Shown here: positions 24,311 to 33,051 of the stretch, piece after piece | How the letters are laid out: each line of letters begins with the position of its first letter | How positions within the stretch are numbered: the stretch's first letter is position 1 | Assembly (NCBI GenBank): GCA_016872555.1 | Contig: VGZO01000031.1 | Location: forward strand, 1 to 51,346 | Source: Planctomycetota bacterium | GTDB taxonomy: Bacteria; Planctomycetota; Planctomycetia; Pirellulales; UBA1268 | Length of the DNA stretch: 51,346 nucleotides | Direction: 5' to 3' | Position numbers and translations under genes: made by a program | Notes under the pieces: generated by a model | Told to the model about the DNA's origin: nothing | The model's database searches: none | What the model saw: only the letters and a program-made list of their open reading frames with translations

Positions 24311-27040
24311 TTGGCGTGCGAGTCACTCGAATCGCGGGCCCTGCTCGCCGGCGTCGTGCCCGGTTACTCGGTGAGCGATTTCTGGGGCAGCGGCTTCCAG
24401 GGGGCGATCACGCTCGACAACCAGACCGCCGCCGCGATCCCCGACTGGAAACTGTCGTTCGACTCGACGGCGACGATCACGTCGATCTGGGACGCGAAGA
24501 TCGTGTCGCGCGTCGGCACGACCTACACCGTCGCCAACGTCGGCTGGAACGCGACGATCGACGCCGGCAAGAAGCTCGGTTTCGGGTTCGTCGCCACGCC
24601 GCCGACCGCGGGCGTGCTGCCGCCGGCGCCGACCGGCTGGGTGCTCAATGGCGCGGCGCTCGGCGGCACGGCGCCGGCGCTGCCGGTGGTGTCGGTGGCG
24701 GGCACGAGCGTGGCCGAGGGAGCCGCCGGGAGCGGCGGCCGGGCCGTGTTCGCGGTGACGCTCTCCCGGGCAGTGAGTACGCCGGTGACGGTGAGCTACG
24801 CGACGGCCAACGGCACGGCGACGGCCGGCAGCGATTACACCGCGGCCACCGGCACGATCACGTTCCCGGCTGGATCGACGCGGCAGGAGGTGGCCGTGGC
24901 GGTGATCGGTGACGCGACGGTCGAACCCGACGAGACGTTCGCGCTCAAGCTCACCGCGGCGCAGGGGGCTTCGCTCGGGCAGTCGACCGCCCACGCCACG
25001 ATCACCAACGACGACACCCCGCCGGCCGGGCAGGGGGTGACGGCGACGTTCTCGATCGTCAACCAGTGGCAGGGGGGGTTCCAGGGGCAGGTGACGTTGA
25101 GGAACGGTGGCCTGACGGCCCTGGCCGGGTGGCGGTTGGGGTTCACCGCGCCATGGTCGATCAGCTCGTTGTGGAACGGCACGATCGACGGCCGGACGGC
25201 GGTGTCCGGCGGGACGAGCTACGTCGTCCGTGACGCCGGCTGGAACGGCGCGGTGCCCGTCGGTGGTGCGGTGAGCTTCGGGTTCTCCGCCACCACCACC
25301 GCCAGCACGGTCGCCGCGCCGACGAATTGGACGCTCAACGGCGCGCCGTTGGGGGGAACGACGCCCCCACCCGCGCCGCTGGTTCCTGTGGTGACAGTGG
25401 CCGGCGCGACGGTGACGGAGGGGGCCGCGGGGGCGACGGCGCGGGCGCTGTTCGCCGTGACGCTGTCGCAGGCGGCGACGGCGCCCGTGACGGTGAGCTA
25501 CGCGACGGCCAACGGCACGGCGACGGCCGGCAGCGATTACACCGCGGCCACCGGCACGGTCACGTTCCCGGTCGGCTCGACACGGCAGGAGGTGGCCGTG
25601 GCGGTGATCGGTGACGCCCAGGTCGAGTCCGACGAGACGTTTTCGCTCGTGCTCACCGCCCCGCAGAACGCCACGCTCGGGCAGGCCACGGCCACCGGCA
25701 GGATCGTCAACGACGACGTCGCGCCGCCCCCCGATCCCGGCACCCTCCCGATCGCCCGCCACGACCGGGTGCTGGCGGCCTACTTCCCCGAGTGGGGCAT
25801 CTACGGCCGCAACTTCCAGGTCGCAGACGTCCCGGCCGAGAAGCTCACCCACCTCATCTACTCGTTCCTCGACCTCAAGAGCAATGGAACGGTGGCGCTG
25901 TTCGACAGCTACGCCGCCGTCGAGAAGCGCTTCCCGGCCGGGGAGACGGTGAGCGGGGAGGCCGACCTCTGGTACTACCCGCCGGGGGATCCGCGCGCCA
26001 CGCAGACGGTGTGGGGCAACTTCAACCAACTCGCCCAGCTCAAGGAGAAGTACCCGCATCTCCGGGTCAGCATCGCGGTCGGCGGCTGGACGCTGTCCGA
26101 CCACTTCAGCACCGTCTGCTCGACGGCGACGGGGCGCGAGACGTTCGCCGCGTCGCTGGTGAAGTTCCTCGAGACCTACCGGATGTTCGACGGCATCGAC
26201 TTCGACTGGGAATACCCGGGGGGGGGCGGCGAGGGGGGCAACTCGGCGAGCCCGGCCGACGGGCGGAACTACGCCCTGCTGCTGGCGACGTTCCGCGCCA
26301 AGCTCGACGGCCTCGAGGCACGCACCGGGAGGCGCTACGAGATCTCGGTTGCGGCGCCGGCGGGGGTCGACAAGATCGCGAACTTCAACGCCGCCGGGTT
26401 GGCCCCGTCGGTCGCGTTTTTCAACGTCATGACCTACGATTTCCACGGAACGTGGGAGACGACCACCGGGCATCTGGCCGCGTTCACCGCCGATCTGGCC
26501 GGCTACGACATCCGCACCGCCGTCGCCGCCTACGCGAAGGCCGGCGTCGATCCGCGGAAGATCGTCCTCGGCGCGCCGATGTACACGCGCGCCTGGAAGG
26601 GGGTGATCGACGGCGGCGACGGCGGCTACGCCGAGAAGTCGGCGGGGGCGGCGCCGGGGAGCTTCGAGCCGGGCAACTACGACTACAAGGAGTTGTTGGC
26701 GAAGCTCCAGGCCGCCGGAAGCACGTGGAAACTCCACTGGGACGATCGCGCCCAGGCCGCCTATCTGTACAGCGGCACCGAGGGGATCTTCAGCTCGTTC
26801 GAGACGCCGACGACGATCGCCCAGAAGGCGCAGTGGGCGTCCGATTCCGGTCTCGGGGGGATGATGTTCTGGGACATCTCCAACGATGCGACGACATCGC
26901 CCGAGAGCCTGCTCACGGCGGCCTACTCGTCGTGGGTGATCGACGAGAGCTTCGCCTCGATCCGCTCCCGGAGCCGGCTGACAGGCGAAACGATCATCGG
27001 CGGCGACGGCGTGATCACGCCGCTCGCGCCGGGTTGGTGA
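24311..27040 (+). CDS. Exported GH18 chitinase with two CBM2-like and two Calx-beta domains
   Basis: 909 aa from TTG 24311. Order: CBM2-like domain (about 15-105, VSDFWGSGFQGAITLDN), Calx-beta (127-232), second CBM2-like (238-345), second Calx-beta (358-465), GH18 catalytic domain (478-885) with the DGIDFDWE motif ending in catalytic Glu634 and FNVMTYDFHG after it. GH18 enzymes cleave beta-1,4 GlcNAc links in chitin with substrate assistance; CBM2 binds chitin or cellulose, and Calx-beta domains serve as Ca-binding spacers. CESLESRALLAG at the N-terminus resembles the LExR-LLA signature of large planctomycete exported proteins. The real start may be further up: the frame is open from 24170, and FSRAWFHGRFFG looks like the usual family N-terminus, but its first codon is ATA 24182 preceded by GGAGG. 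Confidence 0.88.
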   Translation: MACESLESRALLAGVVPGYSVSDFWGSGFQGAITLDNQTAAAIPDWKLSFDSTATITSIWDAKIVSRVGTTYTVANVGWNATIDAGKKLGFGFVATPPTAGVLPPAPTGWVLNGAALGGTAPALPVVSVAGTSVAEGAAGSGGRAVFAVTLSRAVSTPVTVSYATANGTATAGSDYTAATGTITFPAGSTRQEVAVAVIGDATVEPDETFALKLTAAQGASLGQSTAHATITNDDTPPAGQGVTATFSIVNQWQGGFQGQVTLRNGGLTALAGWRLGFTAPWSISSLWNGTIDGRTAVSGGTSYVVRDAGWNGAVPVGGAVSFGFSATTTASTVAAPTNWTLNGAPLGGTTPPPAPLVPVVTVAGATVTEGAAGATARALFAVTLSQAATAPVTVSYATANGTATAGSDYTAATGTVTFPVGSTRQEVAVAVIGDAQVESDETFSLVLTAPQNATLGQATATGRIVNDDVAPPPDPGTLPIARHDRVLAAYFPEWGIYGRNFQVADVPAEKLTHLIYSFLDLKSNGTVALFDSYAAVEKRFPAGETVSGEADLWYYPPGDPRATQTVWGNFNQLAQLKEKYPHLRVSIAVGGWTLSDHFSTVCSTATGRETFAASLVKFLETYRMFDGIDFDWEYPGGGGEGGNSASPADGRNYALLLATFRAKLDGLEARTGRRYEISVAAPAGVDKIANFNAAGLAPSVAFFNVMTYDFHGTWETTTGHLAAFTADLAGYDIRTAVAAYAKAGVDPRKIVLGAPMYTRAWKGVIDGGDGGYAEKSAGAAPGSFEPGNYDYKELLAKLQAAGSTWKLHWDDRAQAAYLYSGTEGIFSSFETPTTIAQKAQWASDSGLGGMMFWDISNDATTSPESLLTAAYSSWVIDESFASIRSRSRLTGETIIGGDGVITPLAPGW

Positions 27041-27069
27041 GCGCCGCGGCATGATCCGGCACGACGGTG

Positions 27070-27100
27070 GCCCGCGGCGGCGATTTCCCGCGCCGCGGGC
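27070..27100. terminator. Perfect 10-bp stem-loop after the chitinase gene
   Basis: GCCCGCGGCG (27070-27079) pairs perfectly with CGCCGCGGGC (27091-27100) around an 11-nt loop, 30 nt after the chitinase stop. There is no U-tract, so it is a terminator-like or RNA-stabilising hairpin rather than a textbook intrinsic terminator. It separates the chitinase from the transporter pair. Confidence 0.5.
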
Positions 27101-27171
27101 TGCCGCCGCCGGCGGCCACTCGGCAGGCTACAATCATTTTTCCGATGAACTCCTCGGGGGAATGACGCGGC

Positions 27172-27423
27172 ATGCACCGACCGGGCGACGGCCAGCCACC
27201 GACGACCCCCGCCGGCCGGCGGACGGGGCTGGCGCTGTTCTGGCTGTACGTCGCCCTGTACGGCGGGTTCATGGCGCTGGTGCTGGTCCGCCCCGACCTG
27301 CTGTCGAAGCGCCCCTTCGGCGGCGTGAATCTGGCGATCGCCTACGGGATGGGGTTGATCGCCGCCGCCTTCCTCCTCGCCGTCCTCTACATGGTCCTGC
27401 GCTCGGACCGTTCCGGAGGGTGA
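27172..27423 (+). CDS. DUF485 inner-membrane protein (YjcH-like)
   Basis: 83 aa with two membrane helices (about 20-40 and 54-76) and the internal motif typical of DUF485 proteins, FWLYVALYGGFM, then NLAIAYGMGLI. These proteins are encoded directly before acetate/monocarboxylate SSS symporters, as YjcH is before ActP in E. coli, and that is the arrangement here: the symporter starts 6 nt after the stop. GGGGG stands upstream of ATG 27172. It probably assists or regulates the symporter. Confidence 0.82.
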   Translation: MHRPGDGQPPTTPAGRRTGLALFWLYVALYGGFMALVLVRPDLLSKRPFGGVNLAIAYGMGLIAAAFLLAVLYMVLRSDRSGG

Positions 27424-27429
27424 CGGCCG

Positions 27430-29178
27430 ATGCTCCACGAGACCTCGGCGACCGCCGTCGCGATCTTCGCCGCTTTCGTGCTCGGCGTCCTCGGCCTGTC
27501 GTTTTTCCTCGGTCGCAAGGGGCAGTCGGCGGCCGGCTACTACGCCGCCCACGGTCAGATCCACTGGTTCGTCAACGGCATCGCCTTCGCGGGGGACTAT
27601 CTCTCCGCGGCGTCGTTCCTCGGCATCTGCGGGATGATCGCCTTCACCGGCTACGACGGCTTCCTGTACTCGATCGGATTCCTCGCCGGCTGGATCGTCG
27701 CCCTGTTCGTGATCGCCGAGCCGATCAAGGCGCTCGGCCGGTTCACGTTCGCCGACGCGCTCGACGCGCGCTTTCGCAGCCGCGGCATCAAGCTCGCGGT
27801 GGCGATCTCGACGTTGGTGGTGAGCGTCTTCTACCTGATCCCGCAGATGGTCGGGGCCGGGTCGCTGATCCGGCCGCTTCTCGGACTTCCCCACGAGGCC
27901 GGGGTGATCCTCGTCGGCGTCACCGTGACCCTGATCGTCGTCACCGCGGGGATGGTTTCGACGACGTGGGTCCAGTTCATCAAGGGGTCGCTGCTGGTGT
28001 TTTTCTGCGGCGTCCTCACCGTGTTGATCCTCCAGCGCGGCCTGAAGGAGAATGCCGGCCGCCCCGGCGTCGAGGACCTCACGCCGCAGGTCCGCACCGT
28101 GACCCCCGCGGGCGCCGTACTCGTCGACGGGGTGGCGCAATCGCGCGACCACGACCTCCGCCCCGTCGGGACGATCGCCGCCCTGCCGGAGCGGTTCGCC
28201 GGGCGGCGCGAGACCGGGCCGCTGGGGGCGCTTGAATACCTCGCCGTGCTCGAGGACTCGTCGATCGTCACCTGGGCGGGAAAGAAGGCCGCCACCGCCG
28301 CCGGCACCGAGACGACGTTCACCCCCGTCGTCCGCTCCGGGGCGGAGCTGCTCAAGCCGGGGGGCTCGTTCAAGGGACTGACCACCGGCAGGCTCGCCGA
28401 CCGGCTCGACTTCGCCAGCCTGATGCTCGCGCTGTTCTGTGGCACCGCCTCGCTGCCGCACATCCTCATCCGCTACTACACCGTCAAGGACGGCGAGGCG
28501 GCACGGCGCAGCACCGTGGTGGGGATCGCCGCGATCGGCGTGTTCTACGTCCTCACCCTGTACCTCGGCCTCGGGGCGATGACCTCCGGGGCCCTCGACC
28601 CGACCGACACCAACATGGCGGCGCCGCTGCTGGCCAAGAGCTTCAACGACACGCTGTTCGCGGTGATTTCGGCGATTGCCTTCACCACCGTGCTCGGCAC
28701 CGTGAGCGGATTGATCATGGCGGGGAGCGGCGCGGTGGCCCACGACCTCGTCGAGCACGTCCTCGGCGTGGCGATGACCGACCACGAGAAGGTTCGCTGC
28801 GGCAAGGTCGCGGCCGTCGTCCTCGGCGTCGTGGCGATGGGCCTCGGGATCGTGTTCCGCGACTTCAACGTCAGCTTCCTCGTCGGCTGGGCGTTCAACA
28901 TCGCCGCCAGCGCCAATCTCCCGGCGCTGGTGATGCTGCTGTTCTGGCCGCGGACGACCAAGCAGGGGATCATCGCGGCAGTCACGGTCGGGATGCTGTC
29001 GTCGCTGGCGTGGATCCTCCTCTCCGCCGACACCTTCGAGAAGGTCTACGGCTGGCCGCGCGAGGCGGCACCGATGCCCTTCAGCCAGCCGGGTCTGGTG
29101 ACGATCCCGCTGGGGTTCGCGGTCCTCGTCGCGGTGTCGCTGCTGACGGCGCCACGGCCGGCGGAGGGGAGAGCGTGA
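27430..29178 (+). CDS. Sodium:solute symporter, ActP-like
   Basis: 582 aa of SSS-family type with about 13 hydrophobic helices. Early residues GRKGQSAAGYYAAHGQIHWF and NGIAFAGDYLSAASFLG are characteristic of the ActP/DhlC branch that moves acetate or other short monocarboxylates with cations. A hydrophilic insert of roughly 110 residues (about 205-315) includes EDLTPQVRTVTPAG, as found in longer ActP relatives. The DUF485 gene just upstream supports the assignment. The ribosome-binding site is GGAGGG, 7 nt before the start. Specific substrate unknown; acetate released by the neighbouring esterases and chitin breakdown is a reasonable guess. Confidence 0.85.
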   Translation: MLHETSATAVAIFAAFVLGVLGLSFFLGRKGQSAAGYYAAHGQIHWFVNGIAFAGDYLSAASFLGICGMIAFTGYDGFLYSIGFLAGWIVALFVIAEPIKALGRFTFADALDARFRSRGIKLAVAISTLVVSVFYLIPQMVGAGSLIRPLLGLPHEAGVILVGVTVTLIVVTAGMVSTTWVQFIKGSLLVFFCGVLTVLILQRGLKENAGRPGVEDLTPQVRTVTPAGAVLVDGVAQSRDHDLRPVGTIAALPERFAGRRETGPLGALEYLAVLEDSSIVTWAGKKAATAAGTETTFTPVVRSGAELLKPGGSFKGLTTGRLADRLDFASLMLALFCGTASLPHILIRYYTVKDGEAARRSTVVGIAAIGVFYVLTLYLGLGAMTSGALDPTDTNMAAPLLAKSFNDTLFAVISAIAFTTVLGTVSGLIMAGSGAVAHDLVEHVLGVAMTDHEKVRCGKVAAVVLGVVAMGLGIVFRDFNVSFLVGWAFNIAASANLPALVMLLFWPRTTKQGIIAAVTVGMLSSLAWILLSADTFEKVYGWPREAAPMPFSQPGLVTIPLGFAVLVAVSLLTAPRPAEGRA

Positions 29179-29705
29179 GCGGCGATCCCGGCGTGATCCG
29201 CTGTGCCCCACGGCACCTCGGGGCGATCCGCGAGATCTACAACGACGCCATCGTCGGCACCACCGCCCTCTACGAATACCACCCGCGCAGCGCCGAGACG
29301 GTCGCGGCCTGGTGGGACGGCAAGTCGCGGGCGGGCCTGCCGGTGCTCGGCATCGAGGCCGACGACGGGGCGCTGGCCGGGTTCGCCACCTGGGGCCCGT
29401 TCCGTCCCTTCCCGGCGTTCAAGTACACCGTCGAGCACTCGGTCTACGTCCACCCCGCCCACCGCGGCCGCGGTGTCGGGCGCCGGTTGCTCGCGGCGAT
29501 CGTCGCCGAGGCGACGGCACGCGAACTGCATCTTCTCGTCGGCGGCATCGACGCCGACAACGTCGCCAGCAAAACGCTCCACCGCCGGGCGGGGTTCGCC
29601 CACGCCGGCACGATCCGCCAGGCGGGGTTCAAGTTCGGCCGCTGGCTCGACCTCGAGTTCTGGCAGCTCCACCTCGCCGGCCCGGAGCGACCCGTCGACG
29701 GCTGA
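29175..29705 (+). CDS. GNAT acetyltransferase, phosphinothricin-acetyltransferase type
   Basis: 176 aa. IREIYNDAIVGTTALYEYHP is the typical opening of the Pat/YncA branch of GNAT enzymes, and the acetyl-CoA loop is VHPAHRGRGVGRRLL around residue 95, followed by DADNVASKTLHRRAGF and an aromatic C-terminus. These enzymes acetylate small amines such as phosphinothricin or methionine derivatives. GTG 29175 overlaps the symporter stop by 3 nt and follows GGAGGGGAGA, so it is translationally coupled to the transporter. The true substrate cannot be read from sequence. Confidence 0.82.
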   Translation: MSGDPGVIRCAPRHLGAIREIYNDAIVGTTALYEYHPRSAETVAAWWDGKSRAGLPVLGIEADDGALAGFATWGPFRPFPAFKYTVEHSVYVHPAHRGRGVGRRLLAAIVAEATARELHLLVGGIDADNVASKTLHRRAGFAHAGTIRQAGFKFGRWLDLEFWQLHLAGPERPVDG

Positions 29706-29759
29706 CCGCGATCCGGTCGGTTCGCGGCCCGTGGCCCAGGGGGTCTCGGCCACCGGCGC

Positions 29760-29861
29760 ACCGGGAAACCCTCGGCGTGTGCCGCGGTCGCCTGCGTGGA
29801 CTGCGTGAGCCGGCCATCCCGCGGCCGGTCAGGGCCGGAGAGGGCCTCGTTCACGGACAGT
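29760..29861 (-). repeat. Dispersed intergenic repeat, copy A
   Basis: About 100 bp directly after the stop of the minus-strand oxidoreductase. It shares blocks with the stretch at 36335-36422: CGGTCGCC, then GTGGACTGC, TGAGCCGGCC, TCCCGCG and CACGGACA near the stop codon. Read on the minus strand, TGTCCGTGAACG follows the TGA. An extra 15 bp sits near the proximal end compared with copy B. Confidence 0.6.
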
Positions 29862-31328
29862 TCAGACGCGCGGCAGTTCGTAGCCCTTGCGGTATTCCTT
29901 CGTGAACAGCGCGTTGGCGGCGCTGTCGAGGGCCCGTTCGGCCTTCGGGTCGATCTCCAACTCGCGGCCGAGGAACAGCTTCGTCTCGGCGAAGTCGACT
30001 CCGTTCTCGGCGAGATGCGCCTCGAAGCCCTCGAGCGTCTTCTTCACCGCCGCCTCGTTGGCGGAAAGCGTGGGCCGCGTGCCGGCCGGCACCGCCGTGC
30101 CGAGCGCCCAGGAGACGTTGCCGAGGTGGGCCAGGGCGCTCGACAGATGGCCGTCTTCGATGTCGAGGACGAGGTCGGTGTGGTTACGGCTTTTGATCGC
30201 GGTGACGAGGTTGGCGAAATGGGCCTGGCTCGAGCCGCCGCTCCACTTCCCCAGTTCGTGGCCGTCGTAGTCGAATGCCACCCCCGACTGGTAATTGGTC
30301 GACACCGCGTAGCCCTCGGTGCCCCACCAGATGTTGCCGACTGCGAGCGGCCCGCCGGCGAGCCCGAACGTGACCGGCGTCTTGATCTCGAGCCCGCGGA
30401 CATCGGAGATGAGCAGGGCGTCGTCCCACTGGAAGAGAGTGACCTGGCTGTTGGCGACGTCGCCGTTGTCGCGGTAGCCGAGGCGGCCGCCGAGGCTGAC
30501 GACGCGGCGGGGGAACTCGGCCTTGCCGAGTCCCCAGCGAGCCTTGTCGAGCTCGTGGGGGTTTTGGTTGCCGATGTCGCCGTTGCCGGTGCGCTTGTCC
30601 CAGTGCCAGTCATAGTGGAGGCGCTGGCGGATCGGCACCTCGGCCGGCGCCGGGCCGGCCCAGAGGTCGAAGTCGAGCCCCGGCGGCAGCGGCGCCGGCG
30701 TGTCGACCAGACCGATGCTCGGGCGGCGCTTGTAGCACAGCGCGTGGGCGACCTTCACCGCCCCGAGCTTGCCGCTGCGGACGAAGTCGATCGTCTCGCG
30801 CATCCCGGTCATGCTCCGGCTCTGCGCCCCCATCTGGCACATCTTCCCGAGCTTCCGTGCCCACTGCGTGATCACCCGTCCCTCTTCGACGGTGTGGCTG
30901 CAGGGCTTCTCGACGTACACGTCCTTGCCGGCCTGCATCGCCCAGATCGCCATCAGCGCGTGCCAATGGTTGGGCGAGGCGATCGACACCAGGTCGATGT
31001 CCTTCCGCTCGAGGAGCTTGCGGATGTCCTTCTCGTACTGCGGCGGGCGCTGGAGCGACGCGAAGCGCTTCTCGTACTTGCCGAACGCGGCCGGGTCGCA
31101 GTCGCAGATCGCCGCCAGCTCCGTCTCGGGGTGGGCGAGCCACTGCGAGATGTGCTCCCCACCGCGGCCGTTGGTGCCGACGACGGCGACGCGCAGCTTG
31201 TCGTTGGGCCCGACGCGGCGCGGGGTGGTGGCGGGCGCCTCGGCGGCGCCACCCCGCGGCATCCCGGCGAGCGACGCGGCGGCCAGGGCCAAGGTCCGTT
31301 CGAGCATGTCACGGCGGCGGATCGTCAT
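29862..31328 (-). CDS. Gfo/Idh/MocA oxidoreductase with Tat-type leader (copy 1)
   Basis: 488 aa. The N-terminus MTIRRRDMLERTLALAAASL looks like a Tat signal (RRRDML). A Rossmann fold follows: VAVVGTNGRGG around 47-57, then DCDPA. SPNHWH at 118-123 and EKPCSH at 140-145 (with the family Lys141) are diagnostic of exported planctomycete and Bacteroidetes Gfo/Idh/MocA members. Such enzymes bind NAD(P) tightly and oxidise, reduce or even hydrolyse sugars; exported members include NAD-dependent glycosidases. It is about 65-70% identical by eye to the gene at 31433, with a much more similar central part. A GGGAGGG stretch stands before ATG 31328. Confidence 0.88.
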   Translation of the reverse strand: MTIRRRDMLERTLALAAASLAGMPRGGAAEAPATTPRRVGPNDKLRVAVVGTNGRGGEHISQWLAHPETELAAICDCDPAAFGKYEKRFASLQRPPQYEKDIRKLLERKDIDLVSIASPNHWHALMAIWAMQAGKDVYVEKPCSHTVEEGRVITQWARKLGKMCQMGAQSRSMTGMRETIDFVRSGKLGAVKVAHALCYKRRPSIGLVDTPAPLPPGLDFDLWAGPAPAEVPIRQRLHYDWHWDKRTGNGDIGNQNPHELDKARWGLGKAEFPRRVVSLGGRLGYRDNGDVANSQVTLFQWDDALLISDVRGLEIKTPVTFGLAGGPLAVGNIWWGTEGYAVSTNYQSGVAFDYDGHELGKWSGGSSQAHFANLVTAIKSRNHTDLVLDIEDGHLSSALAHLGNVSWALGTAVPAGTRPTLSANEAAVKKTLEGFEAHLAENGVDFAETKLFLGRELEIDPKAERALDSAANALFTKEYRKGYELPRV

Positions 31329-31381
31329 GGTTCACCCTCCCCTCGGCGTCCGGATCGAACACGAGCGGAAGAGTTTACCAC

Positions 31382-31440
31382 TGGGCTGATGCCCTCGCGC
31401 CGGGGCCATGGATGGCCCCGCGGGCGCGAAAGTCAGCCCA
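31382..31440 (-). terminator. Nested palindrome between the two oxidoreductase genes
   Basis: TGGGCTGA (31382-31389) pairs perfectly with TCAGCCCA (31433-31440, containing the stop of the downstream-numbered gene). Inside it GGGGCCAT pairs with ATGGCCCC and CGCGCC with GGGCGCG. No T-tract follows. It would form a strong hairpin in the mRNA right at the stop codon of copy 2, likely attenuating transcription into copy 1. Confidence 0.55.
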
Positions 31441-32926
31441 CCCTGGGCAGCTCGTAGCCGCGGCGGTATTCGCGGCTGAACAGGGCGTTGGCGTCGGCGT
31501 CGGTCGACCGCTCTGTAATCGGATCGAGGACCAGTTCGCGGCCGCGGGAGAGACGCGTCGTCGCCAGATCGACACGGTTGTCGTCGAGGTAGCGCTGGAA
31601 GCTCGCCAGCGTGTCGCTGACGTGACCACCGAAGGGGAAGTCGAGGTGACCGAGCGACAGCGGCGTCCGTGGCTCGAGCGGCTCGCCGAGTGCCCACGAG
31701 ACGTTGCCAAGGTGCGCCAGGGCACTGGAGAGGTGGCCGTCCTCGATGTCGAGGTGGAGGTCGGCGGGGTCGCGGCTCTTGATCGCCGTGACGAAGTTGG
31801 CGAAATGCGCCTGGTAGGTGCCGCCGCTCCACCGCCCCAGCTCGTGGCCGTCGTAGTCGAAGGCGATCCCCGACGAGTAATTCGGGCCGACGGCATAGCC
31901 GCTGGTGCCATACCAGATGTTGCAGGCGCCGTTGAACGGCCCGCCGGCGAGTCCGAACGTGACCGGCGTCTTGATCTCGAGCCCGCGGACATCGGAGATG
32001 AGCAGGGCGTCGTCCCACTGGTAGAGGGTGACTTGGCTATTGGCGACGTCGCCGTTGTCGCGGTAGCCGAGCCGGCCGCCGAGGCTGACGACGCGGCGCG
32101 GGAGCTCGTGCTTGCCGAGGGCCCAGCGTGCCTTGTCGAGCTCGTGGGGGTTTTGGTTGCCGATGTCGCCGTTGCCGGTGCGCTTGTCCCAGTGCCAGTC
32201 ATAGTGCAGGCGCTGGCGGATCGGGACCTCGGCCGGGGCCGGGCCGGCCCAGAGGTCGAAGTCGAGCCCCGGCGGCAGCGGCGCCGGCGTGTCGACCAGA
32301 CCGATCGAGTCGCGGCGGCGGTAACAGATCGCCCGGGCGACCGTGACCGGTCCGATCGCCCCGCTGGCGAGGAACTCGAGGGTCTGCCGCATCCCGGTCA
32401 TGCTCCGGCTCTGCACCCCCATCTGGCACATCTTCCCGAGGTTCCGCGCCCACTGCGTGATCACCCGTCCCTCCTCGACGGTGTGGCTGCAGGGCTTCTC
32501 GACATACACGTCCTTGCCGGCCTGCATCGCCCACACCGCCATCAGCGCGTGCCAGTGGTTGGGGGTGGCGATCGAGACGGCGTCGATGTCCTTCCGCTCG
32601 AGGAGGCGGCGGACGTCGGCGACCGCCTCGGGCAGCCGGCGCGGCGGCTGCTTGCGTTTCTCCACCTGTGCCAGGCAGCGCGCCGATGCGGCTGGATCAC
32701 AGTCGCAGATCGCCACCAGTTCGACGCCGGGCGTGTCGAGCCAGTTGTCGACGTGGGCCCGGCCCTGGCCGTTGACGCCGATGACGGCGACCCGCAGCGT
32801 GTCGCCGGTCGCGATGGCCGCAGCCGTGGCGGCAGGCTCGGCGGCCACCGGCGGCCGACCGTCGGCCAGCGCCGCGGTGGCCAGGGCGAGTGCCTGCGAG
32901 ACGAAGTCACGGCGGCTGGTGGCCAT
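31433..32926 (-). CDS. Gfo/Idh/MocA oxidoreductase with Tat-type leader (copy 2)
   Basis: 497 aa, tandem paralogue of the gene at 29862-31328 and upstream of it on the same strand, with about 100 nt between. Leader MATSRRDFVSQALALATAAL is Tat-like (SRRDF). The fold markers are the same: VAVIGVNGQGRAH, TPNHWHALM, EKPCSH, then LDFDLWAGPAPAEVPIRQ. An insertion EKRKQPPRRLPEAV and a different C-terminus (SLGHLDFPFGGHVSD) set it apart. Likely exported and NAD(P)-dependent; substrate unknown. A GGGGGAG stretch precedes ATG 32926. Confidence 0.88.
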   Translation of the reverse strand: MATSRRDFVSQALALATAALADGRPPVAAEPAATAAAIATGDTLRVAVIGVNGQGRAHVDNWLDTPGVELVAICDCDPAASARCLAQVEKRKQPPRRLPEAVADVRRLLERKDIDAVSIATPNHWHALMAVWAMQAGKDVYVEKPCSHTVEEGRVITQWARNLGKMCQMGVQSRSMTGMRQTLEFLASGAIGPVTVARAICYRRRDSIGLVDTPAPLPPGLDFDLWAGPAPAEVPIRQRLHYDWHWDKRTGNGDIGNQNPHELDKARWALGKHELPRRVVSLGGRLGYRDNGDVANSQVTLYQWDDALLISDVRGLEIKTPVTFGLAGGPFNGACNIWYGTSGYAVGPNYSSGIAFDYDGHELGRWSGGTYQAHFANFVTAIKSRDPADLHLDIEDGHLSSALAHLGNVSWALGEPLEPRTPLSLGHLDFPFGGHVSDTLASFQRYLDDNRVDLATTRLSRGRELVLDPITERSTDADANALFSREYRRGYELPRVG

Positions 32927-33051
32927 GCGAACGCTCCCCCGGGTTGGCCGAGCAGACCGTGGAAAAACTGATCGGCCGCCGGATGCAGCCGATGGCGTTG
33001 TCCACGGACAGCAAGCCCCGGGGAGTCTACCGCGGCGCGCCGCCGCGCCGG

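Noticed and set aside
29796-31457. 553-aa plus-strand frame opposite the first oxidoreductase
   Set aside because: Antisense shadow; the minus strand has a full Gfo/Idh/MocA protein with all motifs.
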